From JBKPRX01 sp046734795 (GTDB lineage Bacteria; Actinomycetota; Thermoleophilia; Gaiellales; Gaiellaceae): a stretch of DNA of 23,652 nucleotides. The stretch covers positions 1-23,652 of the forward strand of contig JBKPRX010000132.1 of the NCBI GenBank assembly GCA_046734795.1, given 5' to 3'. The notes beneath the pieces are model-generated. The model saw nothing but the letters and a program-made list of their open reading frames with translations, did not search any database and was not told the origin of the DNA. Of this stretch, positions 1-8,081 are shown in pieces (within the stretch, counting starts at the first letter, position 1; each line of letters begins with the position of its first letter). The position numbers were made by a program, and so were the translations under genes.

Positions 1-191
1 GCGCGATGTACGGACTCCTCGCGACGCTGACGACGAAGGACATCGCGCTTGGCACCACTGTGCTGAACCGGGTAGCAATCACGGCGGTCGAGGTTCTGCT
101 CCTCGTCGTCGGCGTGCTCGCGTTCCGATTCCGCGAGGACACTGCTGCACTCGAATCCGAGCTGCAGCCAGCGACTGAAGCGTCCGACTAG
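1..191 (+). CDS. C-terminal fragment of a membrane protein
   Basis: The reading frame is open from the left edge and stops at TAG 189-191, so only about the last 62 residues are present. They contain a short polar stretch, one hydrophobic helix (roughly the part reading AVEVLLLVVGVLAF) and an acidic, soluble tail. The helix preceded by an NR-containing polar turn is reminiscent of the end of YbhN/UPF0104-type flippase-like integral membrane proteins, but the fragment is too short to assign. The internal ATG at 6 is probably not the true start, because the frame continues upstream. The stop codon is convergent with that of the ABC ATPase gene on the other strand, and the two share the bases CTAG. 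Confidence 0.45.
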   Translation, partial: AMYGLLATLTTKDIALGTTVLNRVAITAVEVLLLVVGVLAFRFREDTAALESELQPATEASD

Positions 192-1237
192 CCCGCGGCT
201 GAAGCGTCGGCCGCGGCGCCGACCATGCGGATCTCTTCGTCTGTCATCGGCCAGCGCTCGAGCGGGTAGTGGCACGCGGCCTCATAGAGTCCACCGCCGA
301 ACGGCTGCAGCTGTGGCGCTTCGACGTCGCAGTGGCCCGGCTGCATCCGAGGACAACGCGTGTGGAAGATGCACGCCGGCGGCGGGTCGACCGGTGACGG
401 CAGGTCGCCGCGCAACACGATGCGGCGTCGGTTCTCGGCACCTTCGCCGAGTCGCGGAACCGCCGACAGCAGCGCGCCGGTGTACGGATGGCGCGGCTGG
501 TTGTAGATCGCTTCGGCATCGCCGATCTCGACGACGCGCCCGAGGTACATGACCACGATTCGGTCGCAGATCTGCCGGATCACCGACAGGTCGTGCGAGA
601 TGAAGACGTACGTGAGGTCGAACTCCTCTTGGAGGTCTTGCAAAAGGTTCAAGATCTGCGCCTGAATCGAGACGTCGAGCGCGGAGACCGGCTCGTCGCA
701 CACGATCAGCTTCGGTTGCAACGCGAGTGCGCGCGCAACGCCGATGCGCTGCCGCTGCCCGCCCGAGAACTCGTGCGGATACCGGTTGTAATGCTCGGGG
801 CTGAGACCCACGCGCGCGAGCAGGTCGCCGACCCGCCTGCGAACGTCCTTCGTCTCGCCGTGAATGCGGAACGGCTCCGCGACGATCTGGCCGACCATCT
901 TCCGCGGGTTCAGCGACGAATAGGGATCCTGGAAGATCATCTGCATCTCCCGCCGCAACGGACGCAGATGGCGCTGGCCGAGCTGCGAGATGTCGTGTCC
1001 GTCGAACCGGATCGTCCCGGCCGTCGGCTTGAGGAGTCGCAAGATCAAACGAGCCGTCGTCGACTTCCCGCAGCCCGACTCGCCGACGATTCCGAGGGTC
1101 TCGCCGCGGCGAACGGTGAACGACACGTCTTCGACTGCGTGCACTTCGCCGTGCGTGCGAGCGAACACGCCGTGCTTCACCGGGAACCGCTTCGTCAGGT
1201 GCTCGACCTCGACGAGCGCGTCGCCGTTCACGCTCAT
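188..1237 (-). CDS. Peptide-type ABC transporter ATP-binding protein (DppF/OppF-like)
   Basis: This is one of the two ATPases that power a dipeptide/oligopeptide-type ABC importer at the cytoplasmic face. The 349-aa product has Walker A GESGCGKST (residues ~52-60), the Q-loop in IFQDPYSSLNP, signature FSGGQRQR (~157), Walker B LIVCDEP followed by SALD (~177-188), and an H-loop ISHD. After the ATPase core comes the C-terminal oligopeptide-family extension with a CIFHTRCPR motif (oligo_HPY domain). I chose the ATG at 1237 because it overlaps the stop of the preceding dppD-like gene (ATGA), a sign of translational coupling. An upstream in-frame start would extend 24 residues into dppD. The substrate cannot be told from the ATPase; peptides are typical but nickel or glycosides are possible. 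Confidence 0.95.
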   Translation of the reverse strand: MSVNGDALVEVEHLTKRFPVKHGVFARTHGEVHAVEDVSFTVRRGETLGIVGESGCGKSTTARLILRLLKPTAGTIRFDGHDISQLGQRHLRPLRREMQMIFQDPYSSLNPRKMVGQIVAEPFRIHGETKDVRRRVGDLLARVGLSPEHYNRYPHEFSGGQRQRIGVARALALQPKLIVCDEPVSALDVSIQAQILNLLQDLQEEFDLTYVFISHDLSVIRQICDRIVVMYLGRVVEIGDAEAIYNQPRHPYTGALLSAVPRLGEGAENRRRIVLRGDLPSPVDPPPACIFHTRCPRMQPGHCDVEAPQLQPFGGGLYEAACHYPLERWPMTDEEIRMVGAAADASAAG

Positions 1238-2268
1238 GTGCGCGCCTCCAGCTCTTCGCTGACGCGCCCCTGCCAGATCTCGCGCTTGCGCTCCCACGGC
1301 AGATGGCACGAGTCGAGATGCGCTTCAGGAGCGGGTGCGCGGAGCGGCGGCACCTCCTTGTCGCACGGCTCGAAGCGGTAGCGACAGCGCGGATGGAACG
1401 GGCAGCCGGGCGGCGGAGCCAGCAGCGAAGGCGGCGAGCCTTCGATGGGCACGAGCCGGTCGAGGCGTGACTCGACCGTCGGCATGGACTCGAGCAGTCC
1501 CCAGGTGTACGGATCCTGCGCGAGGTTGAAGATCTCGTGCTTCGTGCCGTACTCGCGCACACGACCTGCGTACATCACCATCACGCTGTCCGCAGTCTCC
1601 GACACGACGCCGAGGTCGTGCGTGATCAGGATGACGCCGATGTCGAAATCTCGCTTGACGCTGTCGATCAGCTCGAGGATCTGCGCCTGCACGGTCACGT
1701 CGAGCGCAGTCGTCGGCTCGTCCGCGATCAGCACCGACGGGTTGTGCACGAGCGCCATCGCGATCATCGCGCGCTGACGCATGCCGCCCGAGAACTGGTG
1801 GGGGTAGTCGCGCGCGCGGGACGGCGCGTTCGGAATGCCCACGCGGTCGAGGAGATCCACGGCACGCCTTTGAGCCTCGTCGCCCGACGCGTTGACGTGG
1901 GTGCGGTACGCCTCGGCGAGCTGATCACCCACGCGGTACATCGGATGCAAGGACGCGAACGGATCCTGGAAGATCATCGCGATCTCCTTGCCGCGAATCG
2001 CGCGCAACCGGTTTTGGGAGAGCTTCAAGAGGTCCTTCCCCTCGAACATCACTTCACCAGAGAGCTTCGTGCGCTTCGGGTTCAGGAGTCCCATCACCGC
2101 GAGGTTCGAGACGCTCTTGCCGGAGCCGGACTCGCCGACGATGCCGAGCGTCTCGCCGCGGCGAAGCGTGTACGAGACGTCGGTGACGGCTTGGACGACG
2201 CCGTCGGGCGTCGGGAACCGCACGTTCAGGTTCCGAACGTCCAGGAGGACGGGCCGCGCGTCGCTCAC
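1234..2268 (-). CDS. Peptide-type ABC transporter ATP-binding protein (DppD/OppD-like)
   Basis: This is the partner ATPase of the same importer, 344 aa. Walker A is GESGSGKS (~45-52), the Q-loop is in MIFQDPFASLHP, the signature is FSGGMRQR (~159), Walker B is VLIADEPTTALD (~179-190), and an ITHD H-loop follows. The C-terminus has the oligo_HPY motif CPFHPRCRYRFEPC, whose cysteines are typical of this subfamily. The start ATG overlaps the stop of the upstream permease gene by four bases, and its own stop overlaps the next start, so B, D and F should be translated in a coupled way. In this family D and F form a heterodimer. All motifs are intact, so the transporter looks functional. Confidence 0.95.
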   Translation of the reverse strand: MSDARPVLLDVRNLNVRFPTPDGVVQAVTDVSYTLRRGETLGIVGESGSGKSVSNLAVMGLLNPKRTKLSGEVMFEGKDLLKLSQNRLRAIRGKEIAMIFQDPFASLHPMYRVGDQLAEAYRTHVNASGDEAQRRAVDLLDRVGIPNAPSRARDYPHQFSGGMRQRAMIAMALVHNPSVLIADEPTTALDVTVQAQILELIDSVKRDFDIGVILITHDLGVVSETADSVMVMYAGRVREYGTKHEIFNLAQDPYTWGLLESMPTVESRLDRLVPIEGSPPSLLAPPPGCPFHPRCRYRFEPCDKEVPPLRAPAPEAHLDSCHLPWERKREIWQGRVSEELEART

Positions 2269-3230
2269 GCGTACCGGACCCGCGGATCGAGAAACGCGTA
2301 GACGATGTCGACGACGAGGTTCGCGATCGCGACCGCAAGCGCCGTGAGCATCGTCACCCCGATCACGGTCGGAAGATCCTGCTGCTTCGCTCCTTGAATC
2401 GCGAGGTATCCCAAGCCTTGGAGGTTGAACACGCTCTCGGTGATCACCGCGCCGCCGACGAGCAGTGCCAGATCGAGACCGAGGAGCGTGATCACGCCGG
2501 TGAGACTCGCGCGCAGCGCGTGGCGGTAGAGGACGTTTCGCTCGCTCAGCCCTTTCGCGCGCGCAGTTCGGATGTAGTCCTCACCGAGCGTCTCGAGCAA
2601 GTTTCGCCGCACCATCCGCGCGTAGTACGCGGCGTAGAGAAGCGCGAGGACGATCCAGGGCAAGATCATGTGCGAGAAGAAGCCGCTGACGCTTTCGGTG
2701 ATCCCGACGTAGCCGGAGCCGCCGGTCAGGCCCATCTCGTACCAGATGATCCAAAGCGCCATCGGGCCGAGCCAGAAGACCGGCGCGGAGATTCCGAAGA
2801 GCGCAAAGCCCATGGCCGCGCGATCGGCGAACGATCGCCGTCTGACCGCGGAAAGAATGCCGATCGGGATTCCCACGGCGAGCCAGATCACGGCTGCGCC
2901 GGCGATCAGCCACAACGTGCGCGGTGCGGCATCCGTGAGCAGGCTCTTGACGCTGACTTGGTTCTGGTACGACTGGCCGAGGCCGGGCCAGCCGTATTCG
3001 TCACCGGTGAAGAAGTTCTTCACGAAGATGCCGAACTGCTCGATCAGCGGTTTGTCGAGGCCGAGCCGGTGTCGGATCTCGTCCAGCAGCGCCGGTGTCG
3101 GCTGCTTTCCGGCGAAGCGAACGGCTGGATCGCCCGCCGGCAGCCAATAGAAGATCGCGAACACGAGCGCCAGCACGAAGAAGACGACGACGATCGTCCA
3201 CAAGAGCCGGCGTGCGATGTAGAGAGCCAT
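2265..3230 (-). CDS. Peptide-type ABC transporter permease (DppB/OppB-like)
   Basis: This inner-membrane subunit forms half of the translocation pore. The protein starts MALYIARRLLW and has an N-terminal transmembrane helix, an extracytoplasmic loop with the GDPA element typical of OppB/DppB, and five further helices. The EAA-type ATPase-coupling loop reads roughly LGEDYIRTARAKGLSERNV. I place the start at the ATG 3230 (321 aa). A GTG at 3263 would add 11 residues (SNAPRPSLPK...), but that stretch is encoded by the right arm and loop of a perfect hairpin (3241-3273), and conserved homology begins at MALYIARRLL. It follows the binding-protein gene by 57 nt. Confidence 0.92.
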   Translation of the reverse strand: MALYIARRLLWTIVVVFFVLALVFAIFYWLPAGDPAVRFAGKQPTPALLDEIRHRLGLDKPLIEQFGIFVKNFFTGDEYGWPGLGQSYQNQVSVKSLLTDAAPRTLWLIAGAAVIWLAVGIPIGILSAVRRRSFADRAAMGFALFGISAPVFWLGPMALWIIWYEMGLTGGSGYVGITESVSGFFSHMILPWIVLALLYAAYYARMVRRNLLETLGEDYIRTARAKGLSERNVLYRHALRASLTGVITLLGLDLALLVGGAVITESVFNLQGLGYLAIQGAKQQDLPTVIGVTMLTALAVAIANLVVDIVYAFLDPRVRYA

Positions 3231-3240
3231 CTTCGGAAGT

Positions 3241-3273
3241 GAAGGCCGGGGCGCGTTCGACACCCCGGCCTTC
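3241..3273 (-). promoter_or_regulatory. Intercistronic stem-loop between binding protein and permease genes
   Basis: A perfect inverted repeat, GAAGGCCGGGG / CCCCGGCCTTC (11-bp arms at 3241-3251 and 3263-3273, 11-nt loop), lies in the gap between the binding-protein stop (3288-3290) and the permease ATG (3230). On the transcribed minus strand no T-tract follows, so it does not look like a full intrinsic terminator. A known role for such elements is protecting the 3' end of the abundant binding-protein message or damping read-through to the permease genes. That role here is inference. Confidence 0.7.
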
Positions 3274-3287
3274 GATGTTCCTTCTCG

Positions 3288-5153
3288 TTAGCGGACCGCC
3301 ACGTGTGCGTAGCCGATGCTGCCGGAGAACTGGTCGGCGGACCACTGCGTCACCTTCGGACCGGTGACGTTCGTGGCGTACGACCAGAGGTACGGCACCC
3401 ACGGCACGACGTTCTCCATCAGGTACTTGTCGAGGTTCGCCCAGCACGTCGTACGAGCGTCGCCCGCTGGCTTCACGTTGCACGCGTTGAACTTGTTGTC
3501 GACGCTCGGGATCCCGTTGATGTTGCCCGTCACGTTGACCTTCTTCGCGATCGCAGGCGTGAGGCCCACGAGCGAGTAGTTCGTGTTACCCGACGGGATG
3601 ATCGCGGGGCCCGTGAAGAGCGCCTGGAAGAACGTCAGCGGGTCGGCGTAGTCCTTACCCCAACCCGGGCGCTCGGAGATCGGGATGTTCTTGCTCGGGG
3701 TCTGGATCACCGGATAGGCGCCGTTGATCGAGCGAACCGTGAACGTCAGGCCGATCTTCTTCGCGCTCGCCTGGATCACGGGCACCATCCGCGTGTCGAC
3801 GCTGCGCACGTCGGCGACCATCAGGATCCCCTTGCACGCAGAGGCGTCGCAGATGCCGTCCTTGTTGCTGTCGTACTTCGACTGCTTCACCTCTGCCTTC
3901 GCCTTTGCGACGTCACCGGCTTCGCCCGGGGTCTTGTACGGGTCGTAGCCCTTGATGTCGTCGTTCAGCATCGCGTCCGGGACGATGTGCGTTGCGATCG
4001 CGCCGGCAGTCGGACCGCCCCAACCCTTGCGCAGACCGTTCTTGTCCATGATCCAGTTCATCGCCTTGCGGATATGGATGTCGTCGAACGGCGCCTGCGT
4101 GAAGGTCATCGGCAGGTACCACGTGCGGTCACCCGAGAACTGGTGCAGCCGGTCCTTCAGGTTCGGATCGGTCGTGTACTCACGCATCACCTTCGGCGTC
4201 TCGGTTGCGACCTCGTCGTCGAGGTCACCGTTCTTGACGCGGTTGTAGATGTCGTCCGCGTTCGCGTCGATCGTGAAGAGGAACTCGTCCGGCAGGTTCT
4301 GGCGAGCGTCCGTGCTGTCGGTCTTCGCGTCGTAGTCCGGATTGCGGACGAGATCGAGCTGCCGCAGCGGGTTGTAACCCGACATCGGCTTCATCGGGCA
4401 GCTCGCCTTGACCTGATCGGCGCCCTTGATCATGTAGGGGCCGGTGGAAACGAGATCGCGGCCGTAGTTACCGGGCTTACCCTCGAAGCACTTCGCGACC
4501 TCTTCCGGAATCGGCCCGGTCGCCGGCATCGACATGCGGTAGAGGAAGTCGCCGGTCGGAGCGGTCAGGTTGAAGACGATCGTCTTCTTGTCCGGCGTCG
4601 TGATGCCGGAGATCGTCTCCGCCTTGCCGCTCGCGAAGTCGTCCCAGCCCTTGATGACGCTGTAGTAGAAGGCGTACTGGCCGCCGTCCTTCGGGTTCGC
4701 CAGTCGGTGCATCGCGTATGAGACGTCCTTCGACGTGATCGCGCGGCTGACCGGCGGGCCGAACTTGACGCCGTCCTTGAGCTTGAAGGTGTAGGTCTTG
4801 CCGCCGTTCGTTGCGGTTGGCACCGACGTTGCGAGGTCGGGCACGAGCTTGTTTCCTGGCGGTCCCTCGACGTGGTTGTAGCCGACGAGCGTTCGCGTCG
4901 TCAGGTTCGACAGGATCGCGAATGCATCGCCGAGGTATTCGCCGGTCGGGTCGAAGTTGTTTGTGAAGCCGAACGACTGCTCCCAGCCGACGCGGTAGAC
5001 GCCGCCCGACTTGCCGCCGGTCGTCGCCGAGTTCGCGCTGCTGGAGCCGCTCGAGCTCTCCTTCGAGCTGCCGCCGCATCCTGCCGCGACGCTCACCGCG
5101 AGCGCCAAGATCACGGCGGCGAGAATGGGCCTACCACCCACGTTCCTTCTCAC
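3288..5153 (-). CDS. ABC transporter substrate-binding lipoprotein, family 5 (DppA/OppA-like)
   Basis: This extracytoplasmic receptor captures the substrate of the importer encoded around it. The 621-aa protein begins with a basic n-region, a hydrophobic segment and the lipobox SVAAGC (lipid-modified Cys ~26), then a Ser/Gly-rich tether before the family 5 fold (YRVGWEQSFGF onward). The length is in the upper range for this family. The start is GTG 5153, because AAGGAGG lies six bases upstream. The longer frame from TTG 5225 has no such site and would bury the signal peptide behind 24 extra residues. Unusual details are a DXNXDGXXD acidic loop (residues 428-436) beside a short CDASAC cysteine pair. 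The substrate is unknown; peptides are the usual ligand. Confidence 0.93.
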   Translation of the reverse strand: MRRNVGGRPILAAVILALAVSVAAGCGGSSKESSSGSSSANSATTGGKSGGVYRVGWEQSFGFTNNFDPTGEYLGDAFAILSNLTTRTLVGYNHVEGPPGNKLVPDLATSVPTATNGGKTYTFKLKDGVKFGPPVSRAITSKDVSYAMHRLANPKDGGQYAFYYSVIKGWDDFASGKAETISGITTPDKKTIVFNLTAPTGDFLYRMSMPATGPIPEEVAKCFEGKPGNYGRDLVSTGPYMIKGADQVKASCPMKPMSGYNPLRQLDLVRNPDYDAKTDSTDARQNLPDEFLFTIDANADDIYNRVKNGDLDDEVATETPKVMREYTTDPNLKDRLHQFSGDRTWYLPMTFTQAPFDDIHIRKAMNWIMDKNGLRKGWGGPTAGAIATHIVPDAMLNDDIKGYDPYKTPGEAGDVAKAKAEVKQSKYDSNKDGICDASACKGILMVADVRSVDTRMVPVIQASAKKIGLTFTVRSINGAYPVIQTPSKNIPISERPGWGKDYADPLTFFQALFTGPAIIPSGNTNYSLVGLTPAIAKKVNVTGNINGIPSVDNKFNACNVKPAGDARTTCWANLDKYLMENVVPWVPYLWSYATNVTGPKVTQWSADQFSGSIGYAHVAVR

Positions 5154-5159
5154 CTTCGT

Positions 5160-5166
5160 CCTCCTT
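5160..5166 (-). promoter_or_regulatory. Ribosome binding site fixing the binding-protein start
   Basis: On the minus strand, AAGGAGG is followed by six bases (ACGAAG) and then GTG at 5153-5151. This near-perfect Shine-Dalgarno site decides the start of the lipoprotein and excludes the longer TTG-initiated frame. Confidence 0.8.
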
Positions 5167-5225
5167 CTCCGGCCTGTCGCGGCGCGGATGTCGTTGTAGC
5201 GAGTTGATCGATCAACTGTCTCCAA

Positions 5226-6179
5226 TCAGCGATCGGAACGGACGTCGAGCGCGTCGCTCAATCCGTCTCCGAGCAGGTTGAACGCAAGGACGAGCCCGAT
5301 CAGGAAGATGCCCGGGAAGACGGTGATCCACCAGGCGACGTTGTAGAGCTCAGCCGTCTCCGAGAGGAGCTGGCCGAGCGATGCTTGATCGGGCGGGAGC
5401 CCGAGGCCGAGATACGAGAGCGCCGCCTCGAACAAGATGCTCTGCGGAATCAGCAGCGTCGCGTAGACGATCATCGGGCCGACGAGGTTCGGAAAGACTT
5501 CGCGGCCGATGATCCGCGGCGACCCGGCGCCCACGGCGCGCGCCGCCTCGACGAAGTCCTTCTCTCGCAAGGAGAGCGTGAAGCCGCGCACGAGTCGCGC
5601 GATGTACGCCCACGAAAAGAACGCGACCACCATGACGACGAGACTCAACCCGGGTTTGATCAAGCCGTGGAGGCAGCCCTCCTTCGTCGTGCCGCATGCA
5701 GCTGCCACGCCCACCGCGATCAAGAACGTTGGCAGCGACAGCATCACGTCACCGGTGCGCGACAGAGCCGTATCCGTGACTCCTCCGAAGAAGCCGGCGA
5801 TGAGGCCGACGGCGGTTCCAAAGATGAGTGCGATTCCAGAAGCGAGCAGTCCGACGATCAGCGATGCACGGATCCCGTACATCGTGCGGACGAACAGGTC
5901 GCGTGCTTCTCCGTCTGCACCGAACCAGAAGTCCTTGTTCGGGCCGAGCGGCTCGCCGAAGTCGTTCGTCATCGTCGACTGGTAGACCTCGTTCTGCCCG
6001 TGCCCGCTGATCTTCACGGCGAGTGGGCCGCCGAAGATCGCGAGGAAGATCATCACGATGATCACGACGCCGCCGACAAGGGCCGCCTTGTCCTGGCGGA
6101 ACCGCTCCCAGAACAGGCGCATCGGGGTCCTGGAGACCACCGCCGGGACCACCTGGGGCGCCTCGACAGCGGCGCTCAC
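5226..6179 (-). CDS. Peptide-type ABC transporter permease (DppC/OppC-like)
   Basis: This second pore subunit of the importer is 317 aa and is encoded first in the operon. It has the N-terminal cytoplasmic segment typical of OppC (RLFWERFRQDKAALVGG), a first helix, a periplasmic loop with the FWFGADGEARDLFVR element (cf. the LGTDxxGRD motif of DppC), and the inner-membrane component domain with the coupling loop FVEAARAVGAGSPRIIGREV. The C-terminus ends in GDGLSDALDVRSDR, matching the GDxLRDxLDPR ending of the family. The start is GTG 6179, preceded by AAAGGGGA on the minus strand. The binding-protein gene begins 72 nt after its stop, so the order C-A-B-D-F differs from the more common A-B-C-D-F. 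Confidence 0.94.
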   Translation of the reverse strand: MSAAVEAPQVVPAVVSRTPMRLFWERFRQDKAALVGGVVIIVMIFLAIFGGPLAVKISGHGQNEVYQSTMTNDFGEPLGPNKDFWFGADGEARDLFVRTMYGIRASLIVGLLASGIALIFGTAVGLIAGFFGGVTDTALSRTGDVMLSLPTFLIAVGVAAACGTTKEGCLHGLIKPGLSLVVMVVAFFSWAYIARLVRGFTLSLREKDFVEAARAVGAGSPRIIGREVFPNLVGPMIVYATLLIPQSILFEAALSYLGLGLPPDQASLGQLLSETAELYNVAWWITVFPGIFLIGLVLAFNLLGDGLSDALDVRSDR

Positions 6180-6242
6180 GGCCGAATCCCCTTTCCCACG
6201 CCGGCAAGCGTATAGACGCTATTCATCCGCCGACGGCGAACT

Positions 6243-7079
6243 CTACGCATCTCGTCGCAGGCCTGCGGAGTCGGGAAAACGGACGGCGGCGAGCTGCGTC
6301 GCTTGCATGACGAGCCGGTCTCGGCTGTCCCAAACGTCGCACACCTCGTCGAATAGTCCGTGCTGAACGAGGCGTGTGCGCTGGCGCACCCGGAGCGGCC
6401 CTGGAGCCGGAAGAGCACGGTTGTACACAGTCAGCTCGAGAGTGGGTACCCACCCGGTCGAACCCAAATCCAGCGTCGCGGGCGGATATCCGTCGGCGGC
6501 GAAGAGGAGCGCGATCGGGTCGGCGTCGCGGCCTTTGAAGATCAGCCACCCGCGAAACTCGCCGCGGCCGGTGGGCTCACCGGCGAAGAAACCGGCCGTG
6601 GCAGGGTCGAGCCTGCGCTCGATCGCGCCTTCCATGTCGCCCTCGACGCTCGGCGTCGTCCGAATGCCGCCCTCGCATTCCTCGAGCGGCGGCACGTCGA
6701 CCGGCGGCGCGTCTTCCCAATGGGGGTCGCCGTCGGCCGGCAGTCGTCCGAGCGTGAGGACGGACTCGACGCAGGTTCGGCCCGCTTGCGATAGGCGCAC
6801 GCGCGCCTGACTTGCGGACCGGCCGACGCGGAGAAGCTCCGCGTCGAGTTCGACCGCTCCGACGTCGGGTGCCGAGACGTAGGTCGCGTTCACCGCGAGC
6901 GGATGCGGATGATCTCCGCCTGCGGCGGCGACTGTCTCGACGGCGGCGCGTCCGATCATCGCCAGGAGGTAGCCGCCGTTCGCTTTTCCGCCGTGCGTCC
7001 AACCCGGGTGGACGTCGGCCCGATAGCCGCCGTCGCCACGCGCTTCGATCGCCGTGGCGCTGTCGAAGATCGTGCTCAA
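6243..7079 (-). CDS. Acyl-CoA thioesterase-like, double hot-dog protein (4HBT_3/TesB type)
   Basis: The 278-aa product matches the thioesterase-superfamily proteins with two fused hot-dog domains. The N-terminal half has the HPGWTHGGKANGGYLLAMIGRA segment (split here as HPGWTHGG and ANGGYLLAMIGRA), where the GGYL helix is the hot-dog hallmark. The C-terminal half has GWVPTLELTVYNR and a terminal strand ATQLAAVRFPD. By family it should hydrolyse or bind an acyl-CoA in the cytosol; the acyl group is unknown. The likely start is TTG 7079 with GGAG just upstream; no early ATG or GTG fits the conserved N-terminus. It sits 12 nt after the PNPOx-fold gene and 63 nt before the importer operon, so the three units may share transcripts. 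Confidence 0.82.
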   Translation of the reverse strand: MSTIFDSATAIEARGDGGYRADVHPGWTHGGKANGGYLLAMIGRAAVETVAAAGGDHPHPLAVNATYVSAPDVGAVELDAELLRVGRSASQARVRLSQAGRTCVESVLTLGRLPADGDPHWEDAPPVDVPPLEECEGGIRTTPSVEGDMEGAIERRLDPATAGFFAGEPTGRGEFRGWLIFKGRDADPIALLFAADGYPPATLDLGSTGWVPTLELTVYNRALPAPGPLRVRQRTRLVQHGLFDEVCDVWDSRDRLVMQATQLAAVRFPDSAGLRRDA

Positions 7080-7091
7080 AGCTCCGCGAGG

Positions 7092-7529
7092 CTATCGACG
7101 CACGGCGCGGCCGGTCGCGGTCGCGACCTTGATCCGAAACGCAACGCCGCTGCGGCCTCCGCCACGCGGGCGGCGTTCGCGTCCGCCGTCGCCGCCGCTC
7201 GCGAAGCGCTCGCCGAGAAGCTGGAGGACACGCTCGGCGTCGGCGCCGTCGAGCTCCTCGTACTCACCCTGGACGATCACGCTTCGCCAGCTGCCGGCAC
7301 CGTCTGCGTCGTACTCGTCGACCTCGAAGCAGACGTGCGGATTGCGGCGCATCATCTCGACCTTCTGGCCTTCGACGGTGAAGACGTGCACGTACCCCTC
7401 CGCAAAGGCGTAGATCACGGGCACGACATAGGTGACGCCGTCGGCGTGGCAGCCGACGCGGCCGACGACCTGACGCGCCAGGAACGCATCGATCTCGTCG
7501 TCCGTGAGCACTTCGATCCCGGCGGACAT
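7092..7529 (-). CDS. Pyridoxamine 5'-phosphate oxidase-like flavin-binding protein
   Basis: A 145-aa single-domain protein of the PNPOx/FMN-binding split-barrel type, close to the Nim-like (Pyridox_ox_2) group. It opens with a short helix (LTDDEIDAFLARQ), then VGRVGCHADGVTYVVPVIYAF, a central VEGQKVEMMRRNPHVCFEVDEY segment and WRSVIVQGEYEEL, the usual pattern of this small beta-barrel. Members bind FMN, F420 or haem; which one cannot be read here. I chose ATG 7529; another ATG at 7553 would add only eight residues. A much longer open frame runs upstream to 8117, but that part is antisense to the next gene. The tail is Arg/Gly-rich and probably disordered. Confidence 0.82.
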   Translation of the reverse strand: MSAGIEVLTDDEIDAFLARQVVGRVGCHADGVTYVVPVIYAFAEGYVHVFTVEGQKVEMMRRNPHVCFEVDEYDADGAGSWRSVIVQGEYEELDGADAERVLQLLGERFASGGDGGRERRPRGGGRSGVAFRIKVATATGRAVRR

Positions 7530-7625
7530 CGCCGGGAAAGCTACCCCGAGCATCCGTGGAATCCCGCACTTCGTCTGCGGACGCGGCACGAGTCGCGGCA
7601 GCCGAGACAGGCGTACGTTGCGTTC

Positions 7626-8072
7626 GTGGCCACTCCGCCGGTCGATCCGAACGAGGCCGTCGAGCTCCTGCGTCAGCTCGCGACGGTTTGTCCGCGGCCG
7701 AAGCGCTGGCATCCGGGCGCCGAGCATGTGGCCGAGGTCTTCGCAGATCTGGAAGTGGCCGTGCTGACGCTCGAGTTGCATGCGAGCGCGCGCGAGCACT
7801 TCGCGGCCCGGATCGACGGCCGGTCGTCGACGCCCGCGCCGCACTGGCCGGGAGCGCTCGAGTCGGCGCACGCCCGTCTCGCCTCGCTGCCGATCCCGGA
7901 GGGCGAGCATCCGTACCTCGACGTCATTCGCCCGACGCTGGATGCGCTCGACCTCGCACTCGATGCGATCGCGTTGACACCGGCGGCTGCGGCGGAGTTC
8001 GAACGGACGCGTCCGTTCATCCGTGTCGTCCTTCCGCCGGGCGAGCCCGGAGCCATCGCGCAGTCCGCATAG
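7626..8072 (+). CDS. Hypothetical protein, 148 aa
   Basis: I do not recognise this family. The frame starts at GTG 7626 (VATPPVDPNEAVELLRQLA) and ends with TAG just before the MMPL gene. The product is soluble, with no signal peptide or membrane helix. It appears mainly alpha-helical, with repeated amphipathic stretches (AEHVAEVFADLEVAVLTLEL; LDVIRPTLDALDLALDAIAL) and a PRPKRWHPG turn near residue 22. The ending FIRVVLPPGEPGAIAQSA is extended. It is divergent from the PNPOx-like gene and 9 nt upstream of the exporter, so co-transcription with the exporter is likely. No strong Shine-Dalgarno site is visible. Confidence 0.6.
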   Translation: MATPPVDPNEAVELLRQLATVCPRPKRWHPGAEHVAEVFADLEVAVLTLELHASAREHFAARIDGRSSTPAPHWPGALESAHARLASLPIPEGEHPYLDVIRPTLDALDLALDAIALTPAAAAEFERTRPFIRVVLPPGEPGAIAQSA

Positions 8073-8081
8073 GCTGCACGA

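Noticed and set aside
188..191. CTAG shared by two convergent stop codons as a functional site
   Set aside because: Tail-to-tail stop overlap is common in compact genomes and no terminator hairpin is nearby.
3303..4721. A 472-aa plus-strand open frame opposite the binding protein
   Set aside because: Antisense shadow with biased Arg/Val/Asp content; the minus strand holds a complete lipoprotein with lipobox and Shine-Dalgarno site.
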